Below, one piece after another: positions 50,401-54,000 of a stretch of 64,000 nucleotides of DNA (its first letter is position 1; each line of letters begins with the position of its first letter). Under the pieces are notes generated by a model. The model was not told where the DNA came from and did no database searches. It saw only the letters and a list, made by a program, of their open reading frames with translations. Source of the stretch: Luidia sarsii (taxonomy: Eukaryota > Echinodermata > Asteroidea > Paxillosida > Luidiidae); assembly GCA_949987565.1 (NCBI GenBank), contig OX465115.1, forward strand, positions 2,101,711 through 2,165,710, given 5' to 3'. The translations under genes were made by a program, and so were the position numbers.

Positions 50401-52171
50401 GTTTGACAGCGACAGCGATGACCCCGACGAGACGCTGAGTACCGCGTCCTCGGCCTCGCTCGCCTCCTCCACCTCTTCCAGCGATACTGTGGTCGAGGTG
50501 CCGTGCTTTGTGTCCATGGCCAGCCGCATCTCAGCAGCATTTGTCGATGTATCACCAGCAGAGACATCACCTTCAGCTGGTGCATCATCGCCTGCTGATG
50601 CATCACCCGTAGGCACATCAGCTTCATGCACATCTGTTCACGAATCACCAATTGGTCCATCACTCGTAGGCGCAACACCAGAAGATGAATTACCCACAGG
50701 GGAATCACTTGTAGACACATCGCCTAGATGCACGTCACCTGAACTTGTATTGCCTGTAGCTGCATCACCTGAAGAGACATTATCTGTAAGCAAATTACTT
50801 GCGAGAACACCTGGAGGTACATCATCCGGAAGTGCATCCCTTGGAGGTGCATCACCTGGAGGTACATCGCCTGGAGGTGCATCGCCTGAAGATGCGTCGC
50901 CCGAAGATGCGTCACCCGTAGACGCATCACCGGTCACCGACAGCCTCTTCCCTCTCAAGTTGCACGACATCTTCGACCCCAGCGAGTGCCAGCAGTCCCG
51001 CTCGGAGCTCGTCCAGCGCTGGCAGGAGAGCAACCACAACCACGACAAGGACCTGATCCGCAGGCCGGACTTCGGCAGCAAGCTCCCGAGGACCTCGAAG
51101 CCCGCCTACTGCAAGGGCGTCAACGACCCGGATCGGGTCGCTTATCGGCAGCCCACCGCTGCCCGCCTTTCCGGCGGTAACAAGAGGCTCTCGTGGCCCT
51201 TACACTCTTCCAGTAATAGGGGATTTAGTGGGAGATTCCCTTCGTGGGATGGCGAAGGAGCAAGTGGAATAGATTCTCTGGAAGAGTCTAATGATTCTAA
51301 GAGTTCTCAGCATCAGGCGGAAGACTGTCTGGAGGCTGAAGCCAATGAGGAAATATCTCGTCCAGAGGACAGAAAGATCTTGAACTTGCTGGGGAGTCGG
51401 CTGGTCACAAATGGATTGCACCCTGAAAGCCACCCGGGGATGGTCTACAAGAGCAAACTGGTGCAAGTCCGACTGTCGGCGCCCTCCGCTCGCCAGAGCG
51501 CGACTCCCCCTCCGTTTTTGTCCACCGGCAGACCCCGATCACCGCCCAGCTACGGGGACTACGTCAGCGCCTACCGCGGGTCGCACTCGGCCCCGTCTAG
51601 CCTGACCAGGACACGGCGGGGGGAGACGACGAAGCCGCCGGCCCAGCGGCCGCCCAGCTACGACGACCACGTCGCCAAGTACGGTCCGCCAAGCGAGGAC
51701 GGGACCTCGTCGGGGGCAGACGACACCGCCACAAGCCGCAGCGCCGGCCACTCGCCGTCACCCGTGCAGCTCTGGCGCGCCGAGCCGGTGTCCATCACCG
51801 AGGTGCGGACGGTCCGGCTTCAGTCTGCCGAGGACATCATGACCGGGAGAAGCCAAGCTCGGCCGGAGGCCGCCGTCTCGGAATCGGACTCTCACCGGCC
51901 TCGGACCGGCGGCCTTGAGGGCTCGAGGTCCGCGAGCAGGCAACGGCACAGCTCCCTGGGTTCCCTGAACTCCGCCTCGGGCTCTCCTTCCACGGCCAAG
52001 CCGGTCCAGTTCCACCCGACGCCGCCCCGGCGCCGCAAGAAGCTCAAGCGGAGCTGCTCCGCGCTGGAGGAGCCCTCGCGCCTGATGAGCGACCGACACT
52101 CGAGGGACGGTCAACGGTGGTCGACCGGCTCGGGAAAGCATCACAGCGTGTACTTGATGCTGACTCTGTAG
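5164..52171 (+). CDS. PLCH: Phospholipase C eta-like gene (18 joined exons, 5'-incomplete)
   Basis: Predicted phosphoinositide-specific phospholipase C, which hydrolyses PI(4,5)P2 to IP3 and diacylglycerol at the inner face of membranes in a Ca2+-dependent way. The exons are 5164-5413, 6673-6802, 15863-16142, 17797-18000, 19404-19610, 28213-28295, 29455-29547, 35224-35340, 36364-36453, 37599-37842, 38576-38755, 39109-39216, 40700-40830, 42942-43026, 43566-43712, 44490-44569, 45095-45383 and 48711-52171. Every junction keeps the reading frame, giving 2058 residues from the first complete codon. Domain order is PH (second half), EF hands, X, linker, Y, C2 and long tail. The eta class is chosen because of the linker start (AKKLP, then [15 protein letters not shown]) and the C2 entry ([31 protein letters not shown]). 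The vertebrate eta proteins I remember are about 1400-1700 residues; this one is longer because of its tail. The N-terminus, promoter and first PH exons are missing. Confidence 0.93.
5414..5422 (+). promoter_or_regulatory. U12-type (AT-AC) 5' splice site
   Basis: The intron starts ATATCCTTT, which matches the published U12 5' splice-site consensus for AT-AC introns. It lies directly after the TG that ends exon 1. No GT donor nearby gives a continuous PLC reading frame. Confidence 0.8.
5465..6575 (+). repeat. GGA/GAGGAT-rich minisatellite filling the AT-AC intron
   Basis: About 1.1 kb of purine-only repeats on the coding strand, built from GAGGAT, GGGGAGGAT and GGTGAGGAG variants with sparse T and C. 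It gives long spurious open frames on both strands (Asp/Glu/Gly-rich on plus, Pro/His/Leu-rich on minus). Several G runs near 5513-5560 could form G-quadruplexes in the transcript. It occupies almost the whole intron 5414-6672. Confidence 0.95.
6641..6672 (+). promoter_or_regulatory. U12-type branch site and AC 3' splice site
   Basis: TTCCTTAAT at 6641-6649 matches the U12 branch consensus TTCCTTAAC at eight of nine places. The intron ends CTCAC at 6672, about 24 nt downstream, slightly longer than the usual U12 spacing. The only AG close by (6680-6681) would delete the conserved WLK residues and break the frame with exon 1. Confidence 0.75.
6673..6802 (+). CDS. PLCH: PLCH exon 2: first EF hand
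   Basis: Encodes the split Cys83, then [17 protein letters not shown] and the helix to KVKQLFK (residues 84-126). [12 protein letters not shown] (93-104) is a canonical 12-residue EF-hand loop with acidic residues at positions 1, 5 and 12, so Ca2+ binding is plausible; in vertebrate eta enzymes this EF hand is reported to matter for high Ca2+ sensitivity. The donor GTAAAC follows at 6803, phase 0. The start at 6673 depends on the AC acceptor. Confidence 0.88.
7639..7960 (+). pseudogene. Possible relic of a coding sequence, broken
   Basis: From ATG at 7639 a frame reads [20 protein letters not shown] and stays open to 7820. A second frame (7766-8029) continues with a lysine-rich [20 protein letters not shown], so a one-step frame shift near 7770-7810 would join them. 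Composition is protein-like, unlike the low-complexity frames around it. It may be the 5' remnant of a transposon gene. I do not recognise the family. Confidence 0.25.
8213..8523 (+). mobile_element. MITE family B copy 1 (TIR CACTGTAAAAACG)
   Basis: 311 bp with ends CACTGTAAAAACGG and CGTTTTTACAGTG, flanked by TA on both sides. It interrupts a copy of the 4500-type repeat: the left flank ends AACGTTTCGGG and the right flank resumes GTGTGTACTCTACCCGTC. A second copy is at 39945-40260. No coding capacity; TA duplication points to a Tc1/mariner-like source. Confidence 0.85.
9401..9487. repeat. Near-perfect 40-bp palindrome (hairpin repeat family)
   Basis: Arms 9401-9440 and 9448-9487 pair with two mismatches around a 7-nt loop. 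Core GACGTTTCGATCCTAGCAGG then ACCTTTCTC. Single or paired arms recur at 1057, 8783, 13385, 19232, 23910, 30880, 34405, 46753 and 47672. Upstream flanks often share 'tgcaaactgcttactgac'. Confidence 0.85.
10575..10921 (+). repeat. 20-bp minisatellite (GATC-rich)
   Basis: About 17 copies of a 20-bp unit typified by ACTCGGATCACATGATCCGG, with variants in which CCGG is TCTG. Two GATC sites per unit. Confidence 0.95.
11301..11400 (+). repeat. Five 20-bp units
   Basis: Five head-to-tail copies of CATGTGACCCTGGTTGCCAC, the first with one base change, followed by a decayed sixth. Confidence 0.97.
12943..12960. promoter_or_regulatory. Perfect palindrome matching an RFX X-box
   Basis: CCGTTGCCCTGGCAACGG is two perfect 8-bp arms around CT and fits the X-box form GTNRCC-N2-RGYAAC bound by RFX factors. 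Intronic position; function is inference. Confidence 0.45.
13464..13695 (-). mobile_element. tRNA-derived SINE family 1, copy 2
   Basis: Same head and body as 4043-4262: 'ccgggacttcaaccagggacctctgg', then 'gagctatccagcccttagatggtggcctcccc' and 'aactgccgtatatctcca'. The preceding 13385-13425 holds a hairpin-family arm. Confidence 0.7.
14865..15481 (+). repeat. 8-bp pyrimidine microsatellite, two phases
   Basis: CTCTGCCT units (about 14865-15170) change to CTCTCCCT units (15163-15481). They create long Leu/Ser/Pro open frames on plus and Arg/Glu/Gly frames on minus, all spurious. CT-rich DNA continues to exon 3. Confidence 0.95.
15863..16142 (+). CDS. PLCH: PLCH exon 3: EF-hand lobe 2
   Basis: Acceptor cacttgtcag, donor GTAAGT, phase 0 to phase 1. 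Encodes residues 127-219, from [17 protein letters not shown] to [12 protein letters not shown]. The second EF-like loop ([15 protein letters not shown]) is non-canonical in length, as in other PLCs where EF hands 2-4 are mainly structural. The helices [18 protein letters not shown] and [16 protein letters not shown] fit the PLC EF lobe that packs against the X box. Confidence 0.92.
16197..17415 (+). repeat. 1.2 kb CCACGT/CCACAT hexamer array in intron 3
   Basis: Six-base units CCACGT and CCACAT with CCACAC, CCAGAT and ACACAT variants. Variant strings recur in the same order several times, so there is a longer superstructure. Starts 54 bp after the exon 3 donor and extends the exon frame spuriously as a His-Val/His-Ile polymer. 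Confidence 0.95.
17416..17796 (+). other. End of intron 3, nothing identified
   Basis: Unique-looking sequence with a short inverted pair (CTATACAG near 17501 and CTGTATAG/CTATACAG near 17520). No gene. Confidence 0.6.
17797..18000 (+). CDS. PLCH: PLCH exon 4: start of catalytic X box
   Basis: Acceptor gcctccag, donor GTGAGT. Encodes residues 220-287 ([16 protein letters not shown] to LQAGCRCVE). It holds [14 protein letters not shown], in which H257 is the first catalytic His and N258 a Ca2+ ligand, and it ends at E287, another Ca2+ ligand. All are conserved, so an active enzyme is expected, unlike catalytically dead PLC-L proteins. Confidence 0.95.
18051..18488 (+). repeat. Dispersed repeat, left partner of an intronic inverted pair
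   Basis: Homologous in reverse to 24757-25204. Shared segments in order include GAGCTCCCATTGAACACTGT, 'tctcagattc', 'gccgaatttctgcaaggattttggg', 'agtttcacttgttcta' and 'acactttatg'. No coding frame or clear ends. Confidence 0.75.
19085..19215 (-). mobile_element. tRNA-derived SINE family 2, copy 1
   Basis: Minus strand reads a tRNA-like head with loop CTGCAAA (resembling a GCA anticodon loop), then CGCGGGTTCGAATCCCGCCC, a perfect Pol III B box and T-arm. The same B box is at 35956 and 38060. Confidence 0.6.
19232..19345 (+). repeat. Hairpin repeat family copy
   Basis: Palindrome AGCAGGACCTTTCT / AGAAAGGTCCTGCT, then GATCGAAACGTCAGGCCCAC and the shared flank 'agtcagtaagcagtttgcaac'. It ends about 60 bp before exon 5. 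Confidence 0.8.
19404..19610 (+). CDS. PLCH: PLCH exon 5: X-box catalytic core
   Basis: Acceptor atctcttag. The split codon becomes Met288, giving VEMDCWDG, as in several PLCs. Encodes residues 289-356 with D289, H302 ([10 protein letters not shown]) and E336 (ILSIENHC): a Ca2+ ligand, the second catalytic His and a further Ca2+ ligand. It ends ALYLAEILG plus one base. The donor is GTATCCTTTT, a U12-type GT site. The exon is flanked by two intronic copies of one repeat in opposite orientation (18051-18488 and 24757-25204). Confidence 0.95.
19611..19620 (+). promoter_or_regulatory. U12-type (GT-AG) 5' splice site
   Basis: GTATCCTTTT exactly matches the U12 GT-AG 5' splice-site consensus and is unlike the U2-type donors GTAAGN or GTGAGN used elsewhere in this gene. 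Confidence 0.75.
19975..20100 (+). mobile_element. tRNA-derived SINE family 1, copy 3
   Basis: Plus-strand head GATAGCTCAGGTGTTAAGAG (A-box-like), then CGCTGGTACGC and GATCTCGGATTAAAATCCCG (decayed B box), preceded by the family body 'ggcaaagactagatgtct'. Confidence 0.65.
20427..20615. mobile_element. Non-autonomous TIR element (about 190 bp)
   Basis: Starts GGCCTCTTGTCAAAAAGATA and ends TATCTTTTTGACAAGAGGCC once the right side is read in context (ATAATCTTTTTGACAAGAGG). TIRs of about 26 bp, continuing to ATCGGT/ACCGAT. Internal 'ccgaccgata' and 'tcatccgata' words. One copy here. Confidence 0.75.
22250..22670 (+). repeat. Degenerate 17-18-bp repeat
   Basis: About two dozen variants of AAGCAAATTTTGGTGCTT, strongly diverged; an old minisatellite. 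Confidence 0.85.
23534..23679. mobile_element. MITE family C copy 1
   Basis: Ends GTCGATTTCACCAAACTCAT and, inverted, GTCGATTTCACAAAGCCTTA. The interior has repeated TCGTAACT/AGTTACGA words. A related copy is at 46864-47013 and a decayed part at 20262-20340. Confidence 0.7.
24757..25204 (-). repeat. Dispersed repeat, right partner of an intronic inverted pair
   Basis: Reverse-oriented homologue of 18051-18488 along nearly its whole length, with moderate divergence. The pair brackets exon 5. Confidence 0.75.
25395..25809. mobile_element. Long-TIR MITE with telomere-like core, copy 1
   Basis: TIRs of about 68 bp (25395-25462 and 25742-25809) start CCGGTGTCCTGCCAAAAAGT and end as its inverse. 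The interior, about 25480-25620, is an irregular TTAGGG/TTAGGATTAGGG array. The second copy, 41639-41991, is inverted. No coding capacity. Confidence 0.85.
27098..27299 (+). mobile_element. 3' end of a CR1/L2-type non-LTR retrotransposon
   Basis: Frame 27098-27199 reads [20 protein letters not shown] then [13 protein letters not shown] and stop. LWN-LP..-R....-FK--LKTHLF is the usual C-terminus of the reverse transcriptase of many invertebrate LINEs. The following 3' UTR has 'gaaatgcgctctataaga' and ends in (TAT)n, as L2/CR1-like elements do. 5'-truncated. Confidence 0.65.
27300..27850 (+). repeat. CT-rich low-complexity DNA
   Basis: (CTCT)n and TTTC-rich tracts interrupted at 27400-27590 by AT-rich sequence with 'ttaaatttatagagcg', which resembles a LINE tail in the other orientation. 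Confidence 0.8.
28060..28115 (+). repeat. TATTTGGG heptamer/octamer repeat
   Basis: Seven or so GTATTTGG units about 100 bp upstream of exon 6. Confidence 0.85.
28191..28212 (+). promoter_or_regulatory. Probable U12-type branch site and AG 3' splice site
   Basis: TCCTTTGAC at 28191-28199 resembles the U12 branch element (about seven of nine) with its A 14 nt before the AG at 28211-28212, the expected U12 distance. It pairs with the U12-type donor at 19611. Confidence 0.6.
28213..28295 (+). CDS. PLCH: PLCH exon 6: end of X box
   Basis: Encodes the split Asp357, [20 protein letters not shown] and KGKILIK (358-384). K384 sits 127 residues after H257, matching the substrate-phosphate-contacting Lys438 after His311 in PLC-delta1 as I recall it. 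Phase 0 donor GTGAGT. This small exon stands alone between the 8.6 kb U12 intron and a 1.16 kb intron. Confidence 0.9.
28296..29454 (+). other. Intron 6 with two simple repeats
   Basis: 28610-28800 is a 20-22-bp repeat of TTGAATTTCCTATGTTTTTT. 29283-29361 is a perfect CTC tract of about 26 units. Nothing else is recognised. Confidence 0.85.
29455..29547 (+). CDS. PLCH: PLCH exon 7: X-Y linker, acidic part
   Basis: Encodes residues 385-415: [18 protein letters not shown], then [14 protein letters not shown]386 completes the phosphate-binding lysine pair. The acidic stretch matches the eta-class linker and is the kind of segment that auto-inhibits PLCs by charge repulsion at the membrane. Donor GTGAGA, both ends phase 0. 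A perfect (CTC)n tract ends about 90 nt upstream of its acceptor. Confidence 0.88.
29908..30125 (-). mobile_element. tRNA-derived SINE family 1, copy 4
   Basis: Same layout as the other minus copies: 'cagggacttgagcccgagacctctgg', 'gagctgcccgactcttagatg', 'aactgccgtatatcccc'. Confidence 0.7.
30162..30250 (+). mobile_element. tRNA-derived SINE family 1, copy 5
   Basis: Head GATAGCTCTGGTGTTAGAGC, ACTGGTACTTC and GGTCTCGGATTCATGTTCCG. Forms an inverted pair with copy 4, 37 bp away. Confidence 0.65.
32352..32770 (+). repeat. TTCCA/TTCCTTTCCATTCC satellite-like array
   Basis: About 420 bp of 5-bp and 10-bp units (TTCCATTCCA, TTCATTCCTT), similar in form to (GGAAT)n satellites. Spurious Ser/Phe/His open frame. 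Confidence 0.95.
35224..35340 (+). CDS. PLCH: PLCH exon 8: X-Y linker
   Basis: Acceptor ctccccccaccag after a pyrimidine-rich tract. Encodes residues 416-454: [20 protein letters not shown], then a basic part to SAWQRIVSK. Phase 0 at both ends, so it could be skipped without breaking frame. Donor GTATTT is weak. No recognisable domain; linker sequence is poorly conserved between PLCs. Support is from splice sites, frame and position. Confidence 0.75.
35815..36055 (-). mobile_element. tRNA-derived SINE family 2, copy 2, with inverted end
   Basis: 'atgattttgcatcgaggagaatg' and 'atgctcagtgctgttcccc' are shared with 37935-38030. Then CAGGCAGCTCGGGCGGGATT and CGAACCCGC carry the minus-strand B box. 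A second inverted CAGGCAG(A/C)TCGGGCGGGATTC arm ends at 36051, making a hairpin of about 20-bp arms. Confidence 0.65.
36364..36453 (+). CDS. PLCH: PLCH exon 9: X-Y linker, basic/serine-rich
   Basis: Encodes residues 455-484: [20 protein letters not shown] then [10 protein letters not shown]. Acceptor ttctaaataag, donor GTCAGA (weak). Phase 0 at both ends and 90 nt long, so it is a candidate cassette exon. [13 protein letters not shown] resembles basophilic kinase target sequence. Supported by frame and position only. Confidence 0.7.
37599..37842 (+). CDS. PLCH: PLCH exon 10: linker end and start of Y box
   Basis: Acceptor cctcccctccag, donor GTAAGG, phase 0 to phase 1. Encodes residues 485-565. 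The Ser-rich [20 protein letters not shown] and a Pro/Ser segment are followed by [20 protein letters not shown] and GFRGF, the first helix of the Y half-barrel (vertebrate eta: a SDLVKYTKSV-type helix). GC-rich codons contrast with the AT-rich exons 7-9. Confidence 0.9.
38051..38126 (-). other. tRNA-like sequence (head of SINE family 2, copy 3)
   Basis: 76 nt on minus: GGTCTGT at the 5' end faces CGAGACC (five of seven pairs), an A-box-like TGGCTCAAGTTCTGG, an anticodon-like stem CTGC/GCAG with a 9-nt loop, and a perfect T-arm GCGGG-TTCGAGT-CCCGC. The D-arm and loop sizes are wrong for a functional tRNA, so a SINE head or tRNA pseudogene. The body lies at 37915-38050. Confidence 0.6.
38576..38755 (+). 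CDS. PLCH: PLCH exon 11: Y box
   Basis: Acceptor ctatctggacag, donor GTAAGC. Encodes residues 566-625, with the helix around [17 protein letters not shown], then [20 protein letters not shown] and LWNCGCQL. The R and Y of CRVYP match the substrate-contacting Arg and Tyr of the PLC Y box; SSNYNP and W-GCQ are hallmark motifs. Confidence 0.95.
39109..39216 (+). CDS. PLCH: PLCH exon 12: end of Y box
   Basis: Acceptor ttaaactctag, donor GTGAGT. Encodes [19 protein letters not shown], then [17 protein letters not shown] (626-661), the last strands and helix of the TIM barrel. [14 protein letters not shown] sequence is near-invariant in PLCs; here the final Pro is His, followed by PLL. Confidence 0.95.
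39252..39503 (+). mobile_element. MITE family A copy 2
   Basis: Starts TGTGACCCGGCACAGCATAA, ends GTGCCGGGTCACA; left flank TA, right flank TT. Interior nearly identical to copies 1 and 3. Starts 36 bp after the exon 12 donor. Confidence 0.88.
39945..40260 (+). mobile_element. MITE family B copy 2
   Basis: Same 311-316-bp element as 8213-8523, about 90 percent similar by eye, same orientation; TIR CACTGTAAAAACGG/CGTTTTTACAGTG. Lies between family A copies 2 and 3. Confidence 0.88.
40392..40635 (+). mobile_element. MITE family A copy 3
   Basis: Same ends and interior as copy 2 with a small internal deletion near 40560; TA on both sides. Confidence 0.88.
40700..40830 (+). CDS. PLCH: PLCH exon 13: barrel-C2 link and first C2 strands
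   Basis: Acceptor cctgtatag, donor GTAAGT. Encodes residues 662-705: [20 protein letters not shown], then [20 protein letters not shown] and ERGE. This is the first strand and loop of the C2 domain. It lies about 65 bp downstream of a TIR element (40392-40635). Confidence 0.95.
41639..41991. mobile_element. Long-TIR MITE with telomere-like core, copy 2
   Basis: TIRs match copy 1 over about 68 bp. The interior is CCCTAA/CCCTAATCCTAA-like (about 41832-41925), the complement of copy 1's core, as expected for an inverted insertion. The left half also holds a single-copy segment shared with copy 1 ('catacgtattggaccaatcagcg' there). Confidence 0.85.
42595..42850 (+). repeat. GACTCGACC/TTGTGACTCAAACTCGACC minisatellite
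   Basis: Units of 17-19 bp (CTTGTGACTCAAACTCGAC) with shorter variants; about 12 copies. Ends about 90 bp upstream of exon 14. Confidence 0.9.
42942..43026 (+). CDS. PLCH: PLCH exon 14: C2 domain
   Basis: Acceptor tctgtttacag, donor GTAACC, phase 0 to 1. Encodes residues 706-733: [20 protein letters not shown] then [16 protein letters not shown] is the classic C2 strand carrying a Ca2+-binding-loop Asp. Confidence 0.95.
43027..43565 (+). other. Intron 14, nothing identified
   Basis: 539 bp, no repeat or frame of note. Confidence 0.6.
43566..43712 (+). CDS. PLCH: PLCH exon 15: C2 domain
   Basis: Acceptor cgcccggtag, donor GTAAGC. Encodes residues 734-782: [20 protein letters not shown], then [20 protein letters not shown] and [20 protein letters not shown] supplies the second Ca2+-binding loop. 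Cys replaces the Glu usual in the N-P-W-E-E motif (FWDCTMTF). Confidence 0.95.
43713..44489 (+). repeat. Intron 15, mostly GA-rich purine tract
   Basis: 43868-44345 is GAGA/GGGA-rich on the coding strand. No gene. Confidence 0.85.
44490..44569 (+). CDS. PLCH: PLCH exon 16: last C2 strands
   Basis: Acceptor gattctggacag, donor GTGAGT, phase 1 to 0. Encodes [20 protein letters not shown] then LEDYNTW (783-809), the final strands of the C2 domain (the GYRHVYLEG type seen in all PLCs). Confidence 0.94.
44872..44998. mobile_element. Short TIR element (127 bp)
   Basis: TIRs of about 33 bp: TTCACAATAGTGCGCCCTCA and, inverted, TTCACAAAAGTGCGCCCTCA, continuing AGAG(T/G)T(C/T)GCAAC. The centre is unique. 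Located 96 bp upstream of exon 17. Confidence 0.8.
45095..45383 (+). CDS. PLCH: PLCH exon 17: proximal C-terminal tail
   Basis: Acceptor cgtgaaatacag, donor GTGAGA, phase 0 to 1. Encodes residues 810-905, starting [20 protein letters not shown] and rich in Ser, Arg and Pro, with [20 protein letters not shown] and [19 protein letters not shown]. No folded domain is recognised. Several R-x-x-S/RRKSS sites look like basophilic kinase targets. Strong GC bias supports coding use. A TIR element ends 96 bp upstream. Confidence 0.85.
45487..46460 (+). repeat. 10/14-bp TGGCTGCTAG / TGGCTGCTATATAG minisatellite
   Basis: Regular array to about 46205, mixing a 10-bp unit (TGGCTGCTAG) and a 14-bp unit (TGGCTGCTATATAG); strings of mixed units recur as about 110-bp higher-order blocks at 45570-45830. 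46206-46460 is a diverged flank of longer degenerate units. Confidence 0.95.
46461..48710 (+). other. Rest of intron 17
   Basis: Hairpin-family copies at 46753-46856 and 47672-47757, and MITE family C at 46864-47013. 47020-47660 and 47760-48710 are AT-rich with no recognised feature. Confidence 0.75.
46864..47013. mobile_element. MITE family C copy 2
   Basis: Ends GTGGATTTGACAAAGCCCTA and, inverted, GTCGATTTCACCAAGCCCAT; interior CATCGTAACTCAACTTACGA as in copy 1. Inserted just after a hairpin-family repeat. Confidence 0.7.
48711..52171 (+). CDS. PLCH: PLCH exon 18: giant terminal tail exon with stop
   Basis: Acceptor gatttctccgcag; the split codon gives Glu906, then [20 protein letters not shown], and the frame stays open for 1152 residues to TAG at 52169-52171. 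The first about 150 residues look partly folded (hydrophobic and Leu-rich, with [14 protein letters not shown]). Then come 12 consecutive Glu (1085-1096), Ser/Asp-rich disorder, a Gly/Ala-x-Ser-Pro degenerate repeat (about 1516-1650), two PPSY motifs (1850-1853 and 1886-1889) and a basic end ([17 protein letters not shown]). The C-terminus is SVYLMLTL, a possible class II PDZ ligand (Leu-Thr-Leu). I recall vertebrate eta tails being Ser/Pro-rich and carrying a PDZ ligand, which fits. Confidence 0.88.
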
Positions 52172-54000
52172 GCGGGTTCACCCTGGACTAGTCCTCCACC
52201 GTTAAAGCATTAGGTGCTCGTTGAGAGCCACAAGGGTCGAGCCTGGGAAACGTGGCATAGGATGATTGTTATTTGAATACAGGGCTTCCTGTATGTGAAC
52301 TGATGGTGGTAGCCCGTTGGCGGCGTTAACAAAACAAGGCATTTTCACTTTTCAATTGCTTGAGCTTGGGCCTGGGCAATGGCTTGGGTTTGGGCTTTGG
52401 CTCACTCTTGACTAGTGCTATGGCTTTGGCTTAGCCTTCTGCTTGGGTTCGGGTATCGGGTTTGACCAATACTTGTCCTCGGGCTTGAGCATGGCTTTGG
52501 TGTGGCTTGGGCATGGCTTGAGCATGGCTTTGGTGTGGCTTGGGCATGGCTTGGGCTCGGGCTGTGGCATGGCTTGGGCTCGGCTTGGGCTCGGCTTGGG
52601 CTCGGGCTCAGGCATGGCTTGGGCTCGGGCTCAGGCCTGGGATCGGGCTTAGCCATGGGCTTGGGATTGGAATTGGGATTGAGCTCAGGCTTGGGATCGG
52701 GCTCGAGCTTAACTAGTGCTTGAGCCTCGGACTCTGACTCGTGCGTCGTCACCCTCGTCAATCTTCAGCCAGAACTGGTCTGTACTTTTTTTTATGAATT
52801 CCACTTTTAATTGGATGTAAAAAGTTGAGATTTAGCCAGAGCCAAAACCAAACCTCGGTTACCAAAGGTCACACAGACGTTGTGAATGACAGCATAGCGA
52901 TATACCATACCCTTTGGCAGTCACATGCTTCTTTTTGAAAGCCACACGTTTCCCGAAACTCCTAATAATGCTGCTAAACTTTATACATCTAATGTTTCCG
53001 AGTAACAAATATTGACAGGGAACATATTTGAATCCAATTTTATTGCTCAGACATGTACTTGTACAGAACTTTTTAGTACGCCTTGAAGGAGTAATATCAC
53101 TTTTTTATGAGAATCGGGTTTTTTCTGTGTCGATATCCTGCAAGGAAACGTGTTCAATTGTAAATAGGCCTTTTCGGGTTTTCATATAAAAACTATAACA
53201 CACTTCGTTCATTGTCAAAGTCTCCTGAGACAAAGATGTGTTTTGAATTTTGTCGGTGAGATGTTAGCGTGATAAGGATTCGCCATTTCAGCTGCGTTGC
53301 TTGCATTGGGTGCTCAGTGCTTTGTCTTAAAAACGCCAACAGAGAACAGGAAGATCAGACGGGATTCAAACGGGATCCGGGATGTTATAGAAGTCATGGT
53401 ATTCCGTACGGAAACCGTAAGGCTACATGTCAATTTGATAACTGAAATGATAATTTGAAAAGCTCGTAAAAAAAACCCTTCCCAAAGTGTTTAAAATAAC
53501 TTGTAGGGCAAGCTGCACACAAATCCCACTAATTCGTGTGTGTAAAAGCCGGGATCTTCAACTCACGTTCATGAAGAGGTGAATTACGTGTAGAACCTCT
53601 GCATTATAATTTTTTTCAAAAGAACGAAATAGCCTAGTCACTTCGAGAGAAGGAAATAATTATTTCGAGGGAACGAAAAATCATATCATACATGTCCCCT
53701 TAAGGGCTCCGTATGTCAGAGATATATGTGTTTTTGTGTGGGGCTTGGTAAAACAAGTCAATTTTTTTGGCTTAGCGCTGAGCATGCAAGCTAATGACGC
53801 CTTGGAGAGGGCAAGGAATCCTTTACCACCTGAATTATCGACGTAGATGTCTGTATTTGTACGTGCAATGTATACCAATTGGATTAACACATTGTTTTAC
53901 AATCTACATCGGACACGCAAAAAAACATACATTTACATGCATTTGTCATTGGTTGAACTGATCTCAAAGATGAAGAGAGTTCAAGTTCAGTCGTCAATTA
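52172..54000 (+). other. Probable 3' UTR and immediate downstream DNA
   Basis: 52365-52740 is a degenerate 6/12-bp GGCTTGGGCTCG-type minisatellite. The rest is AT-rich. A decayed SINE-2-like word (GACGGGATTCAAACGGGATC) lies near 53357. I cannot fix the polyadenylation site: no AATAAA with clear context was found soon after the stop. Confidence 0.5.
52365..52740 (+). repeat. GGCTTGGGCTCGGGCT minisatellite in the 3' UTR region
   Basis: Variants of GGCATGGCTTGGGCTCGGGC and GGCTTGAGCATGGCTTTGGT over about 375 bp, starting about 200 bp after the PLCH stop codon. Confidence 0.9.

Noticed and set aside
49864..50631. 255-residue minus-strand frame inside the terminal exon
   Set aside because: Shadow of the GC-rich sense exon; no independent evidence and poor composition.
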